Positions 1 to 8,580 of a stretch of DNA of 22,914 nucleotides are shown here, one piece after another. Below the pieces are notes generated by a model. The model made no database searches. It was not told the DNA's origin and saw only the letters and a list, made by a program, of their open reading frames with translations. Position 1 is the first letter of the stretch. Each line of letters begins with the position of its first letter. Source of the DNA: an uncultured Eggerthellaceae bacterium (GTDB lineage: Bacteria > Actinomycetota > Coriobacteriia > Coriobacteriales > Eggerthellaceae); contig CAJUFC010000040.1 of NCBI GenBank assembly GCA_910585565.1, positions 1-22,914 on the forward strand. Reading direction: 5' to 3'. The position numbers and the translations under genes are program-made.

Positions 1-3000
1 GACGACTTCGTGGGCATCGGCGACGACTTGCAGCGCGGTGTGGACGTGTTCCATCTAATGGCTGATCTGGACTTTGCGGAATGGTCTGCTGCAAACGATG
101 CGGCTGAGACGCGGGCGGTTTCGGTGGTGTCGCAACTCATAAGCGGCACGGCGACGAATCCGAAGGTGCTCAACGGCAACGGGCATACGATAACGGGCCT
201 TACGGGCGCGTCGCTGTTCGCCAACGTGCACAACGCCGACATCAACAACCTGACCATCCGAAACTGCAGTAACCTGCAAGATGCAGCGAGCGCCCAACAG
301 CATGGCATCCTCGCGCGCCGCTCTCTCAACTCGAAGTTCTCCGACCTGTTCTTCGACAATGTGCAGCTGCGCGGCAAGATGCGCATCGGGTTCGTGTCGG
401 GCGACGACGGATGGATGGGCGTCAACGGCGTGACCGCCCAGGGGTCGCAGTTCAGGCGCATCCAGGTGACCAACGGCAAGCTGACGTGCGGCACCTCTGC
501 GGTGAGCGCTCAGAGCGGATACGCGGGATTCATCACAGGATGGATGCTCAACGGCTCTGCAGAAGACATCTTCGTGCAAGGCAGCCTTGCCACCTATGGG
601 GCCAAGTGCGGTGGCGTGGTAGGCGCAGTGAGGACATCGGCTCAGCTGAATCGTTGCGTCTCGAAGGTCGACCTGGGTATCGGCGTTGTTGGCGTTGCGA
701 CGAAGGTTGGCGTGCTGCTGGGCGACATCGAGGCAGAGAACTACGATGCAGCGAACACCCGAGTGTCCAACTGCGTTGGGCTAGGGCGACCCACGCCGAG
801 CCAGGGAGAATTCTCTTTTCCGGCTAATGCTGGTTGGCGCTTGGCGGGCTACACGGCCGCAGGTGCGGGCGGCGCCTTCCAGAACTGCTATGAGGACACG
901 GCTTATAAGTTCGGACGGAGCTTGACGAAAGACGAGACCGCTGACGTGTCGTGTGCGAGAAGCACCGTTCGCCTTCAGTTCCGTGACGAGCACAACAACC
1001 AGCCTTTGGACATGCACACATTCCCGAATCTGCGGGACAAGGCGACGTACAGCGCATGGGGCTTCAGCGATGACGTATGGGAGTTCGACCCTACCATCAA
1101 CATAGGGTATCCGGTCTTGCGATTCGAGGGCGACAAGCAGGCGTTCTTCGACTACGACCTGGATTTCGAGTTAGACTACAAGAGCGAGGAGCTCTTGTTC
1201 GGGGGTTCGGACTTCGACCGGACGAAGATGCGCGTCCACAACTTGCCGTATCGAGCTCTGAAGGATGCTCCTGCCTGGGGTATCGCGAAGGGCGATTGGC
1301 AAAACGCCATCTTCTCATCGAGCCCCACGCTCTTCTATAGCATCACCGAGAATCCCGACAGCATTGACCTTTCCGAGATAATCGAGTACGAGAAGTTCCA
1401 AAACGACGAGACCGCGTTCAAGGGCACCCGTTCGGTGAGCTTGTACTGCGAAGCTGGGAGCAGCCTTGGCCTGGGAAAGCCCTACAGCTTCGAGAAAACG
1501 ATCGAGATCCCGCCGCGGCCTGAGATGGATTGTGCCGATCGCGTGCGTGGCGTGCGCGCGGGCACCGATGGCATGGGTTCCATCCATTTCGCGTCCATCG
1601 GCGTGTACAAGCCATCCGACCTCGAGTACCGCCCGATGGCTGCGGACGGCGCTGACGCGGCGACGGCGCCTGCGTGGGCACCCCTTGCCGCCGCCGTCAC
1701 GCCGGTAGTGCCCGGCACCTACGAGGTGCGCATCGCCGCTACCGACCACTCGTTCGCGTCTTATTCCAAGCAAGTCGTGGTGGACGAGCGTGACCCCGAT
1801 TCGTCGAAGCATCCGTTGGTGCTCGACGCGAACGGTGGCAGCTGGGTCCAGGTCGACAAGGTTCCGGTGGAGTACGACACCACCGAGACGCTCGTGCTGC
1901 CGACGGCTTCCGACATCACGCGCAATGGCTATACATTCGGCGGCTGGTACAAGCGTGCCGACTTTAGTGGCTCGCCGGTCACGCAGATCAATCCGGGCGA
2001 GGAGGAGCCCATTACGCTGTATGCGCGCTGGAGCCCCAACACCTACACAGTCACGCTCAACCTCAACGGCGGTGCGTTCGCCAACGCGGCCGACAACGTT
2101 ACGTCATACGTGGCCGGTACGGGCGCTGCGCTGGTTGCCCCTGCCCGCGCGGGCTATACGTTTGCGGGCTGGTTTGCCAACGCACAGTGCGAAGGCGATG
2201 CTGTCAGCTCCATCGGCTTGTTCGACTTCGGCAACAAGCAGCTGTGGGCCAAGTGGAACCCGAACACCTATAGCGTGGCCTTGGACCTGATGGGTGGCGA
2301 GCTTGCCGAAGGCCTATCTGACTCGCTCACTTATCAGACGGGCACGGGCATCGTCCTGCCCACCGCAGACGACGTATCGCGCGTGGGCTATACGTTCGCT
2401 GGCTGGTTCGACAACGCGAGCTATGCCGGCTCGCCGGTGACCGCCATCGCGGAGGGCGACTTTGGCGACAAGCAGCTTTGGGCCAAGTGGACGACCATTC
2501 TGTACGAAGTGTCGCTCGAGAAGAACCAAGGCACGCTGAAGGTGGGCGAGCATGACGTGTTCAGCTACCAGTTTGGCGTCGGCGCATCGCTGCCAGAGCT
2601 GGAGCGTGCCGGATACGAATTCGGCGGTTGGTATGCCAATGCCGATTGCTCGGGCGACCCCGTGGAGGCTATCGGGTCGAACGAGACGGGGGAGCGGAAG
2701 TTCTGGGCGAAGTGGACACCGATCACCTATACGGTCGTCTATAACATGGGCTCAGACCACAAGGGCGACGTGCCGCCTGGAGACATAGATCTGAGTGCGT
2801 ACGAGAGCTATACCACGGGCACGGGGCTTACGCTTCCCGCTGCGAACATCATGGCGTGGGAGGGCCACGACTTTGGAGGGTGGTACGACAACGCCACGTT
2901 CGAGGGCAGTCCGATTGCCGAGATCGGTGCCGACGGCTATGGTGACCTCACGCTATACGCCCGCTGGGCCAGCGATGCCTGCGTGCTGTTCTTCCACGAG

Positions 3001-4218
3001 AACGGCGGTACGTTCCTCACGGCTCCGCAGACGGTCTACGAGTTTGGTGGCGACGATGCTCAAGAGGGCAGCACGGTGACTCTGCCGAGGGAGGCGGATA
3101 TAACGCGCGATGGCTGTGTCTTTGAGGGCTGGTACGACAACGCCGACTTTAGCGGTCAGCCGCTCGAAAGCGTGCAGCTGGTGCGGGGCAACATCGACTT
3201 GTACGCGAAATGGACGGCCGTGGAGTACGGCATAACCTATGAGCTGAATGGCGGCGCGTGGGCTGCGGGCTACACGGCGCCCGATAGCTATACGGCCGTT
3301 GCGGGCAGCGTGAACCTGCCTGCCTCGACCGACGTGGTACGTGACGGCTTCGTGTTCGACGGCTGGTTTGCGGACGCTGCCTTTGCGGGCGCGTCGATGA
3401 CGGAGATTGCCCAGGGCACCACAGGAGACCTGACGTTTTATGCCAAGTGGCGGGAGCCAGAGCCGGCTCCGGGCCCCGAACCTGGGCCCGATCCGAATCC
3501 AGGCCCAGGTACCGATCCCGACCCTGGTCCAGGTACCGACCCGAATCCGAATCCCGGTCCGGGTACCGATCCCGACCCTGGTCCAGGTACCGACCCGAAT
3601 CCGAATCCCGGTCCGGGTACCGATCCCAAGCCCGAACCTGGGCCCGATGCTCCGCGGCTCGAGATCGTTTCGCTTGCTATCGGCGATGTAGGCAACCAGG
3701 TCATCGAATGGGACGAGAATAGGTATGCCAAGATCGAGATGTTGGCATCGAAGGTTCCCACTAAGGCGGAGGACTTCGTCATCGAGGTGCCCGAGGGCAT
3801 CGCGTATGAGGTCACGAAGCGCACGGAGCGCTCGCTTCGCTGGATGGCGGCCTTCGCGGAGCCGTTCCAGGAGGAGACGGGTGCGTCGACGATTTGGGAC
3901 ATCACGCTGAGAAGCCTTGCTGATTCGTCCGTGACGAAGAACTATGTTCTCGAGATCGTGCCGTTGGCTGAGGGGTATGACCCTACGCCGACGCCGACGC
4001 CGACCCCTACGCCGACGCCCACGCCCACTCCTACGCCGACGCCCAGCCCTACGCCCACGCCTGTTTTCGTTGGCGCTACGCCTGCGGCTCCCGCTGTGGG
4101 CGGTCAGCTGGAGGTGACGGGGGATGACGCGCCAGGCACCTTGCTTGCGCTGGGGGCGGCCGGGTTGCTTGCGCTGGTGGCAGCTCTCGTGGCATGGCGT
4201 CGGCGCGACCGCGCATAG
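1..4218 (+). CDS. Giant InlB-B-repeat surface protein, 5'-truncated by window
   Basis: The frame is open from base 1, so the N-terminus and signal peptide lie outside the window; 1405 residues are visible. Residues 1-370 are rich in Gly, Asn and Ser with short beta-like segments resembling GLUG/beta-helix regions. Residues 606-1150 hold seven tandem repeats of about 70-80 residues, each with a GYTFxGWY-type core and a final AKW or ARW, matching the Listeria/Bacteroides (InlB B, Flg_new) repeat family. A Pro/Gly/Asp/Asn linker, a roughly 110-residue unassigned domain and a Thr-Pro tract follow. The C-terminus has LEVTGD, a hydrophobic helix and RRRDRA, which is the layout of a sortase substrate, although the second position is Glu rather than Pro or Ala. 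It is inferred to be a cell-wall-anchored or membrane-anchored adhesin. The ligand is not identifiable from sequence. Confidence 0.9.
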   Translation, partial: DDFVGIGDDLQRGVDVFHLMADLDFAEWSAANDAAETRAVSVVSQLISGTATNPKVLNGNGHTITGLTGASLFANVHNADINNLTIRNCSNLQDAASAQQHGILARRSLNSKFSDLFFDNVQLRGKMRIGFVSGDDGWMGVNGVTAQGSQFRRIQVTNGKLTCGTSAVSAQSGYAGFITGWMLNGSAEDIFVQGSLATYGAKCGGVVGAVRTSAQLNRCVSKVDLGIGVVGVATKVGVLLGDIEAENYDAANTRVSNCVGLGRPTPSQGEFSFPANAGWRLAGYTAAGAGGAFQNCYEDTAYKFGRSLTKDETADVSCARSTVRLQFRDEHNNQPLDMHTFPNLRDKATYSAWGFSDDVWEFDPTINIGYPVLRFEGDKQAFFDYDLDFELDYKSEELLFGGSDFDRTKMRVHNLPYRALKDAPAWGIAKGDWQNAIFSSSPTLFYSITENPDSIDLSEIIEYEKFQNDETAFKGTRSVSLYCEAGSSLGLGKPYSFEKTIEIPPRPEMDCADRVRGVRAGTDGMGSIHFASIGVYKPSDLEYRPMAADGADAATAPAWAPLAAAVTPVVPGTYEVRIAATDHSFASYSKQVVVDERDPDSSKHPLVLDANGGSWVQVDKVPVEYDTTETLVLPTASDITRNGYTFGGWYKRADFSGSPVTQINPGEEEPITLYARWSPNTYTVTLNLNGGAFANAADNVTSYVAGTGAALVAPARAGYTFAGWFANAQCEGDAVSSIGLFDFGNKQLWAKWNPNTYSVALDLMGGELAEGLSDSLTYQTGTGIVLPTADDVSRVGYTFAGWFDNASYAGSPVTAIAEGDFGDKQLWAKWTTILYEVSLEKNQGTLKVGEHDVFSYQFGVGASLPELERAGYEFGGWYANADCSGDPVEAIGSNETGERKFWAKWTPITYTVVYNMGSDHKGDVPPGDIDLSAYESYTTGTGLTLPAANIMAWEGHDFGGWYDNATFEGSPIAEIGADGYGDLTLYARWASDACVLFFHENGGTFLTAPQTVYEFGGDDAQEGSTVTLPREADITRDGCVFEGWYDNADFSGQPLESVQLVRGNIDLYAKWTAVEYGITYELNGGAWAAGYTAPDSYTAVAGSVNLPASTDVVRDGFVFDGWFADAAFAGASMTEIAQGTTGDLTFYAKWREPEPAPGPEPGPDPNPGPGTDPDPGPGTDPNPNPGPGTDPDPGPGTDPNPNPGPGTDPKPEPGPDAPRLEIVSLAIGDVGNQVIEWDENRYAKIEMLASKVPTKAEDFVIEVPEGIAYEVTKRTERSLRWMAAFAEPFQEETGASTIWDITLRSLADSSVTKNYVLEIVPLAEGYDPTPTPTPTPTPTPTPTPTPTPSPTPTPVFVGATPAAPAVGGQLEVTGDDAPGTLLALGAAGLLALVAALVAWRRRDRA
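1816..3450 (+). repeat. Seven tandem InlB-B-type protein repeats
   Basis: The units end at the conserved Trp codon at 2031, 2256, 2490, 2715, 2967, 3213 and 3450. Each carries an N-terminal beta strand with NGG or a variant, a central GY(T/E)F-(G/A)GW-(Y/F) core and a final (A)(K/R)W. Divergence between units is considerable at the DNA level, so the array is old rather than a recent expansion. Units five and six are slightly longer than the others. Confidence 0.88.
3511..3618 (+). repeat. Exact 54-bp tandem duplication in Pro-rich linker
   Basis: Bases 3511-3564 and 3565-3618 are identical when read base by base. Each encodes 18 residues of a Thr-Asp-Pro / Pro-Gly-Pro-Gly linker. Partial copies flank the pair (3475-3510 and 3619-3650). 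The perfect identity indicates a recent slippage or recombination event, so the length of this linker probably varies between strains. Confidence 0.93.
3982..4062 (+). repeat. Thr-Pro codon repeat (wall-spanning linker)
   Basis: Alternating Pro and Thr codons (CC/ACG type), interrupted once by Ser, lie just before the anchor region. Such TP tracts commonly act as extended cell-wall spacers in Gram-positive surface proteins. The near-perfect 6-bp periodicity makes the tract prone to slippage. Confidence 0.8.
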
Positions 4219-4270
4219 GGGCGCCAGGCGACGCCATACGGCGCTCGTGCAGCTGAAGGAGACCGGCAGA

Positions 4271-4888
4271 ATGCAAGCAGCAGTGTTAGGCGATTTGAAA
4301 GGGCGTCCCGAGAGGGGCGCCCTTCTGATGATTGACATGCAAATGGGGTTCATCGATCCGGCCTCGCCGCTGTGCATCGCGGGCGCAGCCGGATCGATTG
4401 GCGCCTGTGCCGCCGTGCTCGCTGCGGCGCGCGCTGCCGGCATAGGCGTCTTTCATGTGCGGCGCGAGTATGCCGCTGATGGGTCGGACGTCGAGCCGGT
4501 GAGACATGACCTGTGGCGGGCGGGTGGCCGCCCGCTCTGTCGCGCCGGCGACTTTCCGAACAGCCTGGATGCGCCTGCATCCCTTGAGCCCACGCTGGGC
4601 GAGACGATCGTCGTGAAGCCGCGCTTTTCTGCGTTTTTCGGCACCGGGCTGCATGAGATGCTGCAACAACGTGATGTCGATACGCTGGTCCTGACTGGCA
4701 CCACCACGCCGAACTGCATACGAACCACCTGCTACGATGCCTTGTCGTACAACTACAATGTCATCGTGATTGAGGATGCTACCTCGTCGCGCAGCGCAGA
4801 GGTGCAGCAGGCGAACATCGCCGACATGGCCTTTATCGGCGCGACGGTGATGAGTTCGCGCGAGTTCGTGCATCTGATGCGGGGCTGA
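4271..4888 (+). CDS. Isochorismatase-family cysteine hydrolase
   Basis: This 205-residue protein has the isochorismatase/nicotinamidase alpha-beta fold. The visible catalytic triad is Asp22 in the MIDMQ motif, Lys116 in VVKPRFSAF and Cys149 in TTPNCIRTTCYDA; the cis-peptide-like GTTT precedes the Cys. The family hydrolyses isochorismate, nicotinamide, N-carbamoyl compounds and similar substrates, and the substrate cannot be read from the sequence. The ATG at 4271 is chosen because AAGGAGA (4256-4262) sits 8 bases upstream; an in-frame start at 4124 would overlap the surface-protein gene. No pncB or enterobactin-type genes are nearby to guide function. The gene is followed after 49 bases by the EEP-fold gene on the same strand. 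Confidence 0.88.
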   Translation: MQAAVLGDLKGRPERGALLMIDMQMGFIDPASPLCIAGAAGSIGACAAVLAAARAAGIGVFHVRREYAADGSDVEPVRHDLWRAGGRPLCRAGDFPNSLDAPASLEPTLGETIVVKPRFSAFFGTGLHEMLQQRDVDTLVLTGTTTPNCIRTTCYDALSYNYNVIVIEDATSSRSAEVQQANIADMAFIGATVMSSREFVHLMRG

Positions 4889-4937
4889 GCCCGCAGGGGT
4901 TGCGCTGCGTGCGAGGGTTTGCGGAACGGGAGATGCC

Positions 4938-6149
4938 ATGGGCAAAAAGGTACTTATCGGGGCGCTTGCCGCCCTCGGTGCGATGCTGGTCGCGCTTGCC
5001 GTCTATGTCGCGTATGTCATGCTGGGCTACTATCGGCTGGAGGACAATCTGGCCCTTCCCGTTCAGCCGCCCGCGAGCGAGATCGCTGAGGCGTTGCCTC
5101 AGCTCGAGCTGACCGACGAGCTGACGCCGCTGACCGTGGTGGCTGCCAATCTGGGGTTCGGCGCTTACGGTCCCGACTTCGACTTCTTCATGGATGGCGG
5201 CACTGGCTCGGTGGCGCGCAGCGCCGAGTATGTGCGCGCCAACATCCTCGGGTCCGCCGAGGCCATCAAGTCGCTCGACCCTGACTTCGTCCTGTTCCAG
5301 GAGGTTGACGTGCAGGGCACGCGCAGCCACAACGTGGACGAGTACGCTTTGTTGGTCGATGCCTTCCCGAACGATGCCTCTGTGTTCGCGCAGAACTACG
5401 ACTCGCCCTATCTGGCGTGGCCGCCGTATGCGCCGCATGGCGCCAACCGCGCCGGCATGGTCACCTTTTCCGATTGCGCGATTGCTGACGCGCTGCGGCG
5501 CAGCCTGCCCATCTCCGACAGCTTCAGCAAGCTGCTCGACCTTGACCGATGCTATTCGATCGTGCGCATCCCTACGTCTGCCGACATCGATTTGGTGCTG
5601 TTCAACGTGCACCTGTCTGCCTATGGGGCCGACGCGCAAATCATGCAGGCACAGCGCGACATGCTGTACGCCGACATGCAGAGGGAGCGCGACGCGGGCA
5701 ACTTCGTGATTGCCGGCGGCGACTTCAACCACGACATGATCGGCGTGTCGAACGAGGTGTACGGCAATGCGACCGACACCGAGGCCAGCTGGGCGAAGCC
5801 GTTCGACTTCGCGGGCGTGCCGGAGGGATTCACCGTGGCATGCAAGGCGCAGCTGGATGCGGGCGAGTTCCGCTCGGCGGCCACCTGCCGCGACGCCGCG
5901 CGGCCCTATGACGGCACCAACGACCGCTGGGTGATGGATGCGTTCATCTATTCCGACAACGTGCAATGCCTCGACCAGCAGACGCTGGATGTGGGCTTTG
6001 CGTATTCGGATCACAATCCGGTGTATATGCGGTTTGCGCTGCCGAAATCGGCGCAGGCGGCACCGACAGCGAGTCTGACGCCGGCGGCGGGCTCAGCGCA
6101 GGCAGCGAACCCCGCGCCGGCAGCAGGCTCGGCGCAGGCAGTAGCGTAG
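4938..6149 (+). CDS. Membrane-anchored endonuclease/exonuclease/phosphatase-fold protein
   Basis: This 403-residue protein starts with a Lys-Lys pair and a hydrophobic helix (residues 5-29) that is a signal anchor or uncleaved signal peptide, so the catalytic domain is expected outside the membrane. EEP-superfamily residues are in order: Asn71 in AANLGFG, Glu122 in FQEVD, His225 in NVHLS, Asp262 and Asn264 in GGDFNHD, and Asp358-His359 in SDHNP. The superfamily includes DNases, inositol-phosphate phosphatases and sphingomyelinases, so the substrate remains open. The last about 35 residues are an Ala/Pro/Ser low-complexity tail with an imperfect repeat (TPAAGSAQA / APAAGSAQA). The start has GGGAG 6-10 bases upstream. 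glpK begins 12 bases after the stop, so co-transcription is likely. Confidence 0.87.
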   Translation: MGKKVLIGALAALGAMLVALAVYVAYVMLGYYRLEDNLALPVQPPASEIAEALPQLELTDELTPLTVVAANLGFGAYGPDFDFFMDGGTGSVARSAEYVRANILGSAEAIKSLDPDFVLFQEVDVQGTRSHNVDEYALLVDAFPNDASVFAQNYDSPYLAWPPYAPHGANRAGMVTFSDCAIADALRRSLPISDSFSKLLDLDRCYSIVRIPTSADIDLVLFNVHLSAYGADAQIMQAQRDMLYADMQRERDAGNFVIAGGDFNHDMIGVSNEVYGNATDTEASWAKPFDFAGVPEGFTVACKAQLDAGEFRSAATCRDAARPYDGTNDRWVMDAFIYSDNVQCLDQQTLDVGFAYSDHNPVYMRFALPKSAQAAPTASLTPAAGSAQAANPAPAAGSAQAVA

Positions 6150-6161
6150 GGGGAATGCGCC

Positions 6162-7670
6162 ATGGGGGAACGTGCCACCGACAAGAAGTTCATCATCGCG
6201 CTCGACCAGGGCACCACGTCGTCGCGTGCGATGCTCGTTGACCGCGCGGGGCGCATCGTCGCGCGCATGCAGCGCGAGTTTCCGCAGATTTACCCGCAGC
6301 CGGGCTGGGTAGAGCACGACCCGGCCGACATCCTGTCGTCACAGCTGGGCGTGCTGACCGAGCTGTTGCTGGCGAACAACGTCGACACGGCGCAGGTCGA
6401 CTCGATCGGCATCACCAACCAGCGCGAGACCACGCTGGTGTGGGATCGTGAGACGGGCGAGCCGCTGCACAACGCCATCGTCTGGCAATGCCGCCGCACC
6501 GCCCCCATGATCGAGCGGCTGTGTAGCGGCCCCGACGTTGCGCGCACGATCGTCGAGAAGACGGGGCTCGTTCCCGACCCGTACTTCTCGGCCAGCAAGA
6601 TCGCATGGATCCTGGACGAGGTCCCCGGTGCTCGCGAGCGGGCCGAAGCGGGCGGCCTTGCGTTTGGAACCATCGACAGCTGGCTCATTTGGAAGCTGAC
6701 GTACGGCACGGTGCACGCCACCGACATGACGAATGCCAGCCGCACCATGCTGTACAACATCCATGCCTGCGGCTGGGACCCGTGGCTGCTCGACCTGTTC
6801 GGCATCCCTGCCTCGATGATGCCCAGCGTGCAGCCGTCGGCGAGCCGGTTCGGCGTCACGGCCAACCCGGGCACCGTGCAGGGGATTCCCATCTGCGGGG
6901 TGGCGGGCGACCAGCAGGCCGCGCTGTTCGGGCAGCGATGCTGGGAGCCGGGCGATGCGAAGAACACGTACGGAACGGGCTGCTTCCTGCTGATGAACAC
7001 GGGTGCGGAAGCGTGCGCGAGCAGGCACGGGCTGGTGACGACGATTGCGGCGGTGGCGCCCGAGGCGGGCGAGGTGCACTATGCGCTCGAAGGCAGCGTG
7101 TTCATGGCCGGCGCGCTGATGCAGTGGCTGCGCGACGAGCTGGGCATCCTGCAGAACGTGGCTGATTCCAGTACGATTGCCGCGAGCGTGCCCGACACCG
7201 AGGGCGTGTACGTGGTGCCTGCATTCACGGGGCTGGGCGCGCCGTGGTGGGACGCTGAGGCGCGCGGCGCCATTTACGGGCTGACGCGCGGAGCCGGACG
7301 CGCCCATATCGTGCGCGCGTCGCTGGAGGCGCTGGCCTTCCAGGTGTGCGACCTCTTGCGCGCGATGGAGGAGGACGCGGGCGTGACGCTGCGGCAGCTC
7401 AACGTGGACGGCGGCGCGTCGGCGAATGAGTTTCTGATGCAGTTCCAGTCCGACGTGCTGGGGCTGCCGGTCCGGCGCCCCGCCGATGCTGAGGCGACCG
7501 CGTTGGGCGCAGCCTATCTAGCCGGGCTGACGACGGGATTCTGGAGCGGACTCGACGAGCTGCGTGATTTGGCACGTGCCGAAGAGGTGTTCGCGCCTGC
7601 CGGCGCCGACGAGTGGCGCGAGCGGCTGCTGGCGGGCTGGCACGAGGCGGTCGAGCGCACGCGCGCATAG
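6162..7670 (+). CDS. glpK: Glycerol kinase
   Basis: The protein has 502 residues, the usual length of bacterial GlpK. It shows the N-terminal ATPase-fold motif ALDQGTTSSRA, the glycerol-contact segment NQRETT, GDQQAALFGQ, GTGCFLLMNTG, and the FGGY-family region around FTGLGAPWWD with ARGAIYGLTRG. It phosphorylates glycerol to glycerol-3-phosphate with ATP in the cytoplasm. GGGGGA lies a few bases upstream of the ATG. No glpF or glpD/glpA is adjacent, so this gene is separated from the rest of a glycerol pathway. The gene ends 111 bases before a convergent TetR-type gene, and no strong terminator is visible between them. Confidence 0.96.
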   Translation: MGERATDKKFIIALDQGTTSSRAMLVDRAGRIVARMQREFPQIYPQPGWVEHDPADILSSQLGVLTELLLANNVDTAQVDSIGITNQRETTLVWDRETGEPLHNAIVWQCRRTAPMIERLCSGPDVARTIVEKTGLVPDPYFSASKIAWILDEVPGARERAEAGGLAFGTIDSWLIWKLTYGTVHATDMTNASRTMLYNIHACGWDPWLLDLFGIPASMMPSVQPSASRFGVTANPGTVQGIPICGVAGDQQAALFGQRCWEPGDAKNTYGTGCFLLMNTGAEACASRHGLVTTIAAVAPEAGEVHYALEGSVFMAGALMQWLRDELGILQNVADSSTIAASVPDTEGVYVVPAFTGLGAPWWDAEARGAIYGLTRGAGRAHIVRASLEALAFQVCDLLRAMEEDAGVTLRQLNVDGGASANEFLMQFQSDVLGLPVRRPADAEATALGAAYLAGLTTGFWSGLDELRDLARAEEVFAPAGADEWRERLLAGWHEAVERTRA

Positions 7671-7781
7671 GGGCGGGTGGCGACGATTGCTGGCGGCGGT
7701 TGTCTGCCGACGCGGGGCGTGGTGCGCTAGTTTCGCCGGCGCCGGCCGCTGCGGGCGGTTGTGCCTGCTGTTCCTTTCGCG

Positions 7782-8507
7782 CTACAGGCGCTCCAGGTAG
7801 AGGCGCAGCGCTCGGCGCGCCGCCGTGTCGTTTTCGGGTGTGGGGTCGGTCAGCAGGCGCAGCGTCAGGCCATCGAGGAGCGCTCTTAGCTGGGCGGCCT
7901 CCTCTTCCGGCTGCAGTTGCGCGTCGTCGCGGCGCGGCCTGGATTTGCTCAAGTACATCAGGCAGTCGCGGCAGAAGCGTTCCATCAGTGCACCCATTTC
8001 GGAAGCAAAGGCGCGCAATGCCTCGTCGGAAAGCGCCTCGGCCGAGAACATCGCCCACACCCGCGCTTCATGTAGGCGCTCTTCGTCCAGCGGAAGGAGC
8101 TGTTCAAGCAGGAGCGCGATAGCTTCCACGAGGCTGGGCGTGGCGGCTGCGGCATCGGTTGGGCTCCCTGTGGCGGTTTCGGCTTGCGTTCCGGGCTGGG
8201 CTTCGCTTTCGTTCTTGGCTGCGTTCTTGCTTTCACTGCACTCTGTGCCCTGTTCTGCGCCTTTGCCAGCATCGCCTTGCGCCACGTTGTCGATGCGCGC
8301 CTTCGCCTGCTCCACCAGAAGCGCCATCGCGTACTGCTGCAGCTGCGCCTGGCTTTCGAACGAGTGCTGGATGGCCCCCACTGACAGGTCGCATTGGGCG
8401 GCGACCGCACGCACGGTTGCCGCATGCAGGCCCCGCTCGGCGGCGATGACCCATACCGCCTCCGCAATGCGTGCTTTGCGTTCTGCCTCGTTAACGATCT
8501 TCGGCAT
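7782..8507 (-). CDS. TetR/AcrR-family regulator with low-complexity linker
   Basis: This is a 241-residue protein. An N-terminal three-helix DNA-binding domain is clear: residues 1-60, with the helix-turn-helix around TVRAVAAQCDLSVGAIQHSF, similar to the BetI/TetR type. Residues 76-125 form an unusual polar, Ala/Glu/Ser/Thr-rich linker between the HTH and a C-terminal helical ligand or dimer domain (126-241). GGGAGG precedes the ATG. The gene is divergent from the unknown membrane protein at 8581, and the 73-base gap holds a perfect AT-rich palindrome. The simplest reading is that this regulator represses itself and that gene. The ligand is unknown. Confidence 0.85.
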   Translation of the reverse strand: MPKIVNEAERKARIAEAVWVIAAERGLHAATVRAVAAQCDLSVGAIQHSFESQAQLQQYAMALLVEQAKARIDNVAQGDAGKGAEQGTECSESKNAAKNESEAQPGTQAETATGSPTDAAAATPSLVEAIALLLEQLLPLDEERLHEARVWAMFSAEALSDEALRAFASEMGALMERFCRDCLMYLSKSRPRRDDAQLQPEEEAAQLRALLDGLTLRLLTDPTPENDTAARRALRLYLERL

Positions 8508-8543
8508 GCTCCCTCCCTTGCTCTATCGCCACTATGGTATAAC

Positions 8544-8566
8544 TGTATTATAATACATTTGTATTA
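8544..8566. promoter_or_regulatory. AT-rich palindromic operator/promoter
   Basis: TGTATTATAATACA (8544-8557) is a perfect 14-bp palindrome, and a third half-site TGTATTA lies at 8560-8566, exactly 16 bp from the first. The palindrome contains a consensus -10 hexamer TATAAT (8549-8554) readable on both strands. The tract stands out from the GC-rich surroundings and lies between two divergent genes, one of which encodes a TetR-type protein. No good -35 was found at the ideal spacing. Confidence 0.75.
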
Positions 8567-8580
8567 AAAAAGGAGGCATC

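Noticed and set aside
2953..4443. 496-residue minus-strand open frame opposite the surface-protein gene
   Set aside because: Its Arg/Gly-rich, repeat-mirroring composition is an antisense shadow of the proline linker and InlB-repeat codons; it has no ribosome site.
7737..7750. GCCGGCGCCGGC palindrome between glpK and the TetR gene
   Set aside because: Short, purely G/C palindromes are expected by chance at this base composition, and no second copy or T-run accompanies it.
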